A DNA stretch of 7,141 nt, from positions 1 through 7,141 of the forward strand of contig JACMPN010000014.1 of NCBI GenBank assembly GCA_014377495.1. The letters are read 5' to 3'. Below are positions 6,375-7,141 of this stretch, piece after piece. A program made the position numbers and the translations under genes. Numbering within the stretch: the first letter of the stretch is position 1; each line of letters opens with the position of its first letter. The notes under the pieces are model-generated. The model was not told where the DNA came from and ran no database searches. It worked only from the letters and a program-made list of their open reading frames with translations. This DNA comes from Candidatus Sericytochromatia bacterium. GTDB taxonomy: Bacteria; Cyanobacteriota; Sericytochromatia; JACMPN01.

Positions 6375-6380
6375 ACGACC

Positions 6381-6884
6381 ATGATGGCGACAGACCTACT
6401 CAAGAAGCAGCACCGTAAGGCCGAGGAACTGTTCAAAAAGCTGGAAAAGGGCGGGCGGATGACCGCAGGGACGCTCGATGATCTGGCCACGGACCTCATT
6501 GCCCACATGGCCATCGAAAACGAGATTTTTTATCCGGCAGTGCGCAGCGTGCAGCCCGACCTCATCGCCGAAGCAATCGAAGAGCATGCCGTGGCCGAAT
6601 TCGAACTCAAACGCCTGATCGCCACCAACCCCAAAGACAAAGCCTTCGCCCCCCGGCTGAAGGTCCTGCAGGAACTGATCGAGCACCACGTCGAGGAAGA
6701 GGAACGCGACCTTTTCCCGAAGATCGAGAAGGCGCTCGGTGGGGCCCGTTCAACCGAGCTGGTAGCCGCCATGCAGCAGCGTTTCAAGGAGATCAAGGCG
6801 GACGATACCCTTTCGCTGCTGTTCAAAGGGGCGAAGTCCGCCGATGAACGGTCCCGTGCGGCTGACCTGGCCACGGCGACCTGA
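6381..6884 (+). CDS. Hemerythrin HHE cation-binding domain protein
   Basis: This is a soluble 167-residue protein with one hemerythrin-like four-helix bundle that binds a di-iron centre. Such proteins sense, store or detoxify O2, NO or peroxides, or handle iron. Likely ligands are spread over the helices as in the family: His11 in LLKKQHRKAEELF, His42 and Glu46 in AHMAIENEIFYPAV, His69 in EEHAVAEFE, and His102/His103 plus Glu106 or Glu107 in IEHHVEEEERDLFPKIE. A C-terminal tail of about 45 residues (ARSTELVAAM to the end) follows the bundle. There is no signal peptide, so it is probably cytoplasmic. The first of two ATG codons is placed correctly after AAGGAGT. The gene diverges from the short stress-type protein and faces a second hemerythrin gene whose visible C-terminus is identical. 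High expression is suggested by the strong ribosome binding site and terminator. The exact ligand and partner cannot be told from sequence. Confidence 0.93.
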   Translation: MMATDLLKKQHRKAEELFKKLEKGGRMTAGTLDDLATDLIAHMAIENEIFYPAVRSVQPDLIAEAIEEHAVAEFELKRLIATNPKDKAFAPRLKVLQELIEHHVEEEERDLFPKIEKALGGARSTELVAAMQQRFKEIKADDTLSLLFKGAKSADERSRAADLATAT

Positions 6885-6924
6885 CGCTGCAGCCGCCCCG
6901 TGGCCCCGTCACGTTTAAGTCCCC

Positions 6925-6960
6925 AAAAAAGAGCCGCCGGTCACCCGGCGGCTCTTTTTT
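6925..6960. terminator. Bidirectional intrinsic terminator shared by both hemerythrin genes
   Basis: AAAAAA, then GAGCCGCCGG, loop TCAC, CCGGCGGCTC, then TTTTTT: a 10-base-pair GC-rich stem with a T6 tract on both strands. It is 40 bases after each stop codon and works for converging transcription. Pairing continues outwards without a break to 6918/6967 (23 base pairs in all), and further with single mismatches. Confidence 0.92.
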
Positions 6961-7000
6961 GGGGACTCAAACGTGACGGGGTCACGGGGCGGCTGCAGCG

Positions 7001-7141
7001 TCAGGTCGCCGTGGCCAGGTCGGCGGCCCGGGACCGTTCATCGGCGGACTTTGCCCCTTTGAACAGCAACGAAAGGGTATCGTCCGCCTTGATCTCCTTG
7101 AACCGCTGCTGCATGGCGGCTACCAGCTCGGTTGAACGGGC
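7001..7141 (-). CDS. Second hemerythrin HHE gene, C-terminal part (5' end outside window)
   Basis: The last 46 residues are visible, from ARSTELVAAM to LATAT and TGA at 7001-7003; the gene runs off the right edge. The protein sequence is identical to residues 122-167 of the hemerythrin at 6381-6884. Six bases differ between the two, all synonymous: CGT/CGG (Arg), CTG/TTG (Leu), GCG/GCA (Ala), CGT/CGG (Arg), GCG/GCC (Ala) and GCT/GCC (Ala). The iron-binding part is not in view, so the function is taken from the twin. If real, it is a tail-to-tail paralogue sharing one terminator. If the contig folds back on itself, it would instead be the same gene from a second strain. Confidence 0.8.
   Translation of the reverse strand, partial: ARSTELVAAMQQRFKEIKADDTLSLLFKGAKSADERSRAADLATAT

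Larger units (their letters stand above)
5709..6380. other. 672-base divergent intergenic region with AT-rich islands and hairpin-rich middle
   Basis: No credible protein is encoded here. The open frames at 5849-6205 (+) and 5817-6137 (-) translate to Arg/Gly/Pro-rich, motif-free sequence typical of GC-rich non-coding DNA. Two AT-rich islands, at 5813-5850 and about 6200-6240, hold promoter-like sequences listed separately. Between them lie several perfect short inverted repeats: CCCCGT-TGCG-ACGGGG (5913-5928), GGCG-CGAG-CGCC (6007-6018), and GTGTCGC-A-GCGACAC (6076-6090). I checked for tmRNA, RNase P RNA, SRP RNA and tRNA hallmarks and recognised none. It may hold regulatory DNA or an unknown structured RNA. 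Confidence 0.5.
6744..7141. repeat. Long ungapped inverted repeat covering the ends of two hemerythrin genes
   Basis: Bases 6744-6942 and 6943-7141 are reverse complements with no gap or insertion (paired positions always sum to 13885). Of 199 pairs, 10 mismatch: left-arm positions 6782, 6816, 6833, 6857, 6860, 6863 (coding), 6903 and 6917 (between stop and terminator), and 6941-6942 (the loop). Identity is 95%. The repeat continues beyond the right edge. It includes the last 46 codons of each gene, both stop codons, and a shared terminator at the axis. It could be an inverted tandem duplication, or an assembly fold-back between variants. Confidence 0.95.

Noticed and set aside
6231..6380. 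In-frame 50-residue N-terminal extension of the hemerythrin
   Set aside because: AAGGAGT sits just before ATG 6381 and the HHE domain starts there; the extension has no motif and overlaps promoter-like and hairpin sequence.
6744..7141. Terminal inverted repeat of a transposon
   Set aside because: The repeat consists of gene ends and a terminator; there is no transposase, and the arms are adjacent rather than flanking a cargo.

Overview
This is a GC-rich bacterial segment of about 7.1 kb carrying mostly unrelated chromosomal genes. The left edge holds the end of an IctB-type protein of the O-antigen ligase superfamily. That family is best known from cyanobacteria, so a cyanobacterium or a relative is possible, but one partial gene in GC-rich DNA does not settle the lineage. 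I see no plasmid, phage, CRISPR, transposase, rRNA or tRNA signature.

Layout, left to right. (1) 2-634 (+): C-terminal part of an IctB-family membrane protein. (2) 718-1515 (+): the conserved C-terminal half of a DUF1111-type di-haem oxidoreductase. Its N-terminal half is absent, because the intact ictB end sits where it should be. (3) 1512-1964 (-): tRNA (cytidine34-2'-O)-methyltransferase TrmL, whose stop codon overlaps that of gene 2 in a TTAA. (4) 2039-2875 (-): an unrecognised Ala/Gly-rich protein, probably membrane-associated. (5) 3093-4052 (+): an alpha/beta hydrolase with a complete Ser-Asp-His triad. (6) 4107-5237 (+): a polytopic PIG-V-like mannosyltransferase. (7) 5448-5708 (-): a very short relative of GSP17M/YflT-like general stress proteins. 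(8) 5709-6380: a 672-base divergent gap with two AT-rich, promoter-like islands and a GC-rich, hairpin-rich middle. (9) 6381-6884 (+): a hemerythrin HHE protein with a strong ribosome binding site. (10) 7001-7141 (-): the end of a second hemerythrin gene, tail to tail with the first.

The most notable structure is at the right end. Bases 6744-6942 and 6943-7141 form one ungapped inverted repeat with 10 mismatched pairs in 199, and the repeat runs off the window. Its axis lies in the loop of a bidirectional intrinsic terminator. The visible 46 residues of the second hemerythrin are identical to the first although six bases differ, all of them silent. This fits a real inverted duplication kept by selection or gene conversion. 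A metagenomic fold-back joining two strain haplotypes would look similar and must be excluded.

Functionally, the stress-protein relative and the hemerythrins (di-iron proteins binding O2 or NO) diverge from one regulatory gap and may form a stress or oxygen-related neighbourhood. The other genes (tRNA modification, hydrolase, lipid-linked sugar transfer, haem oxidoreductase remnant) show no clear joint pathway. I did not find a convincing new defence or mobile system.
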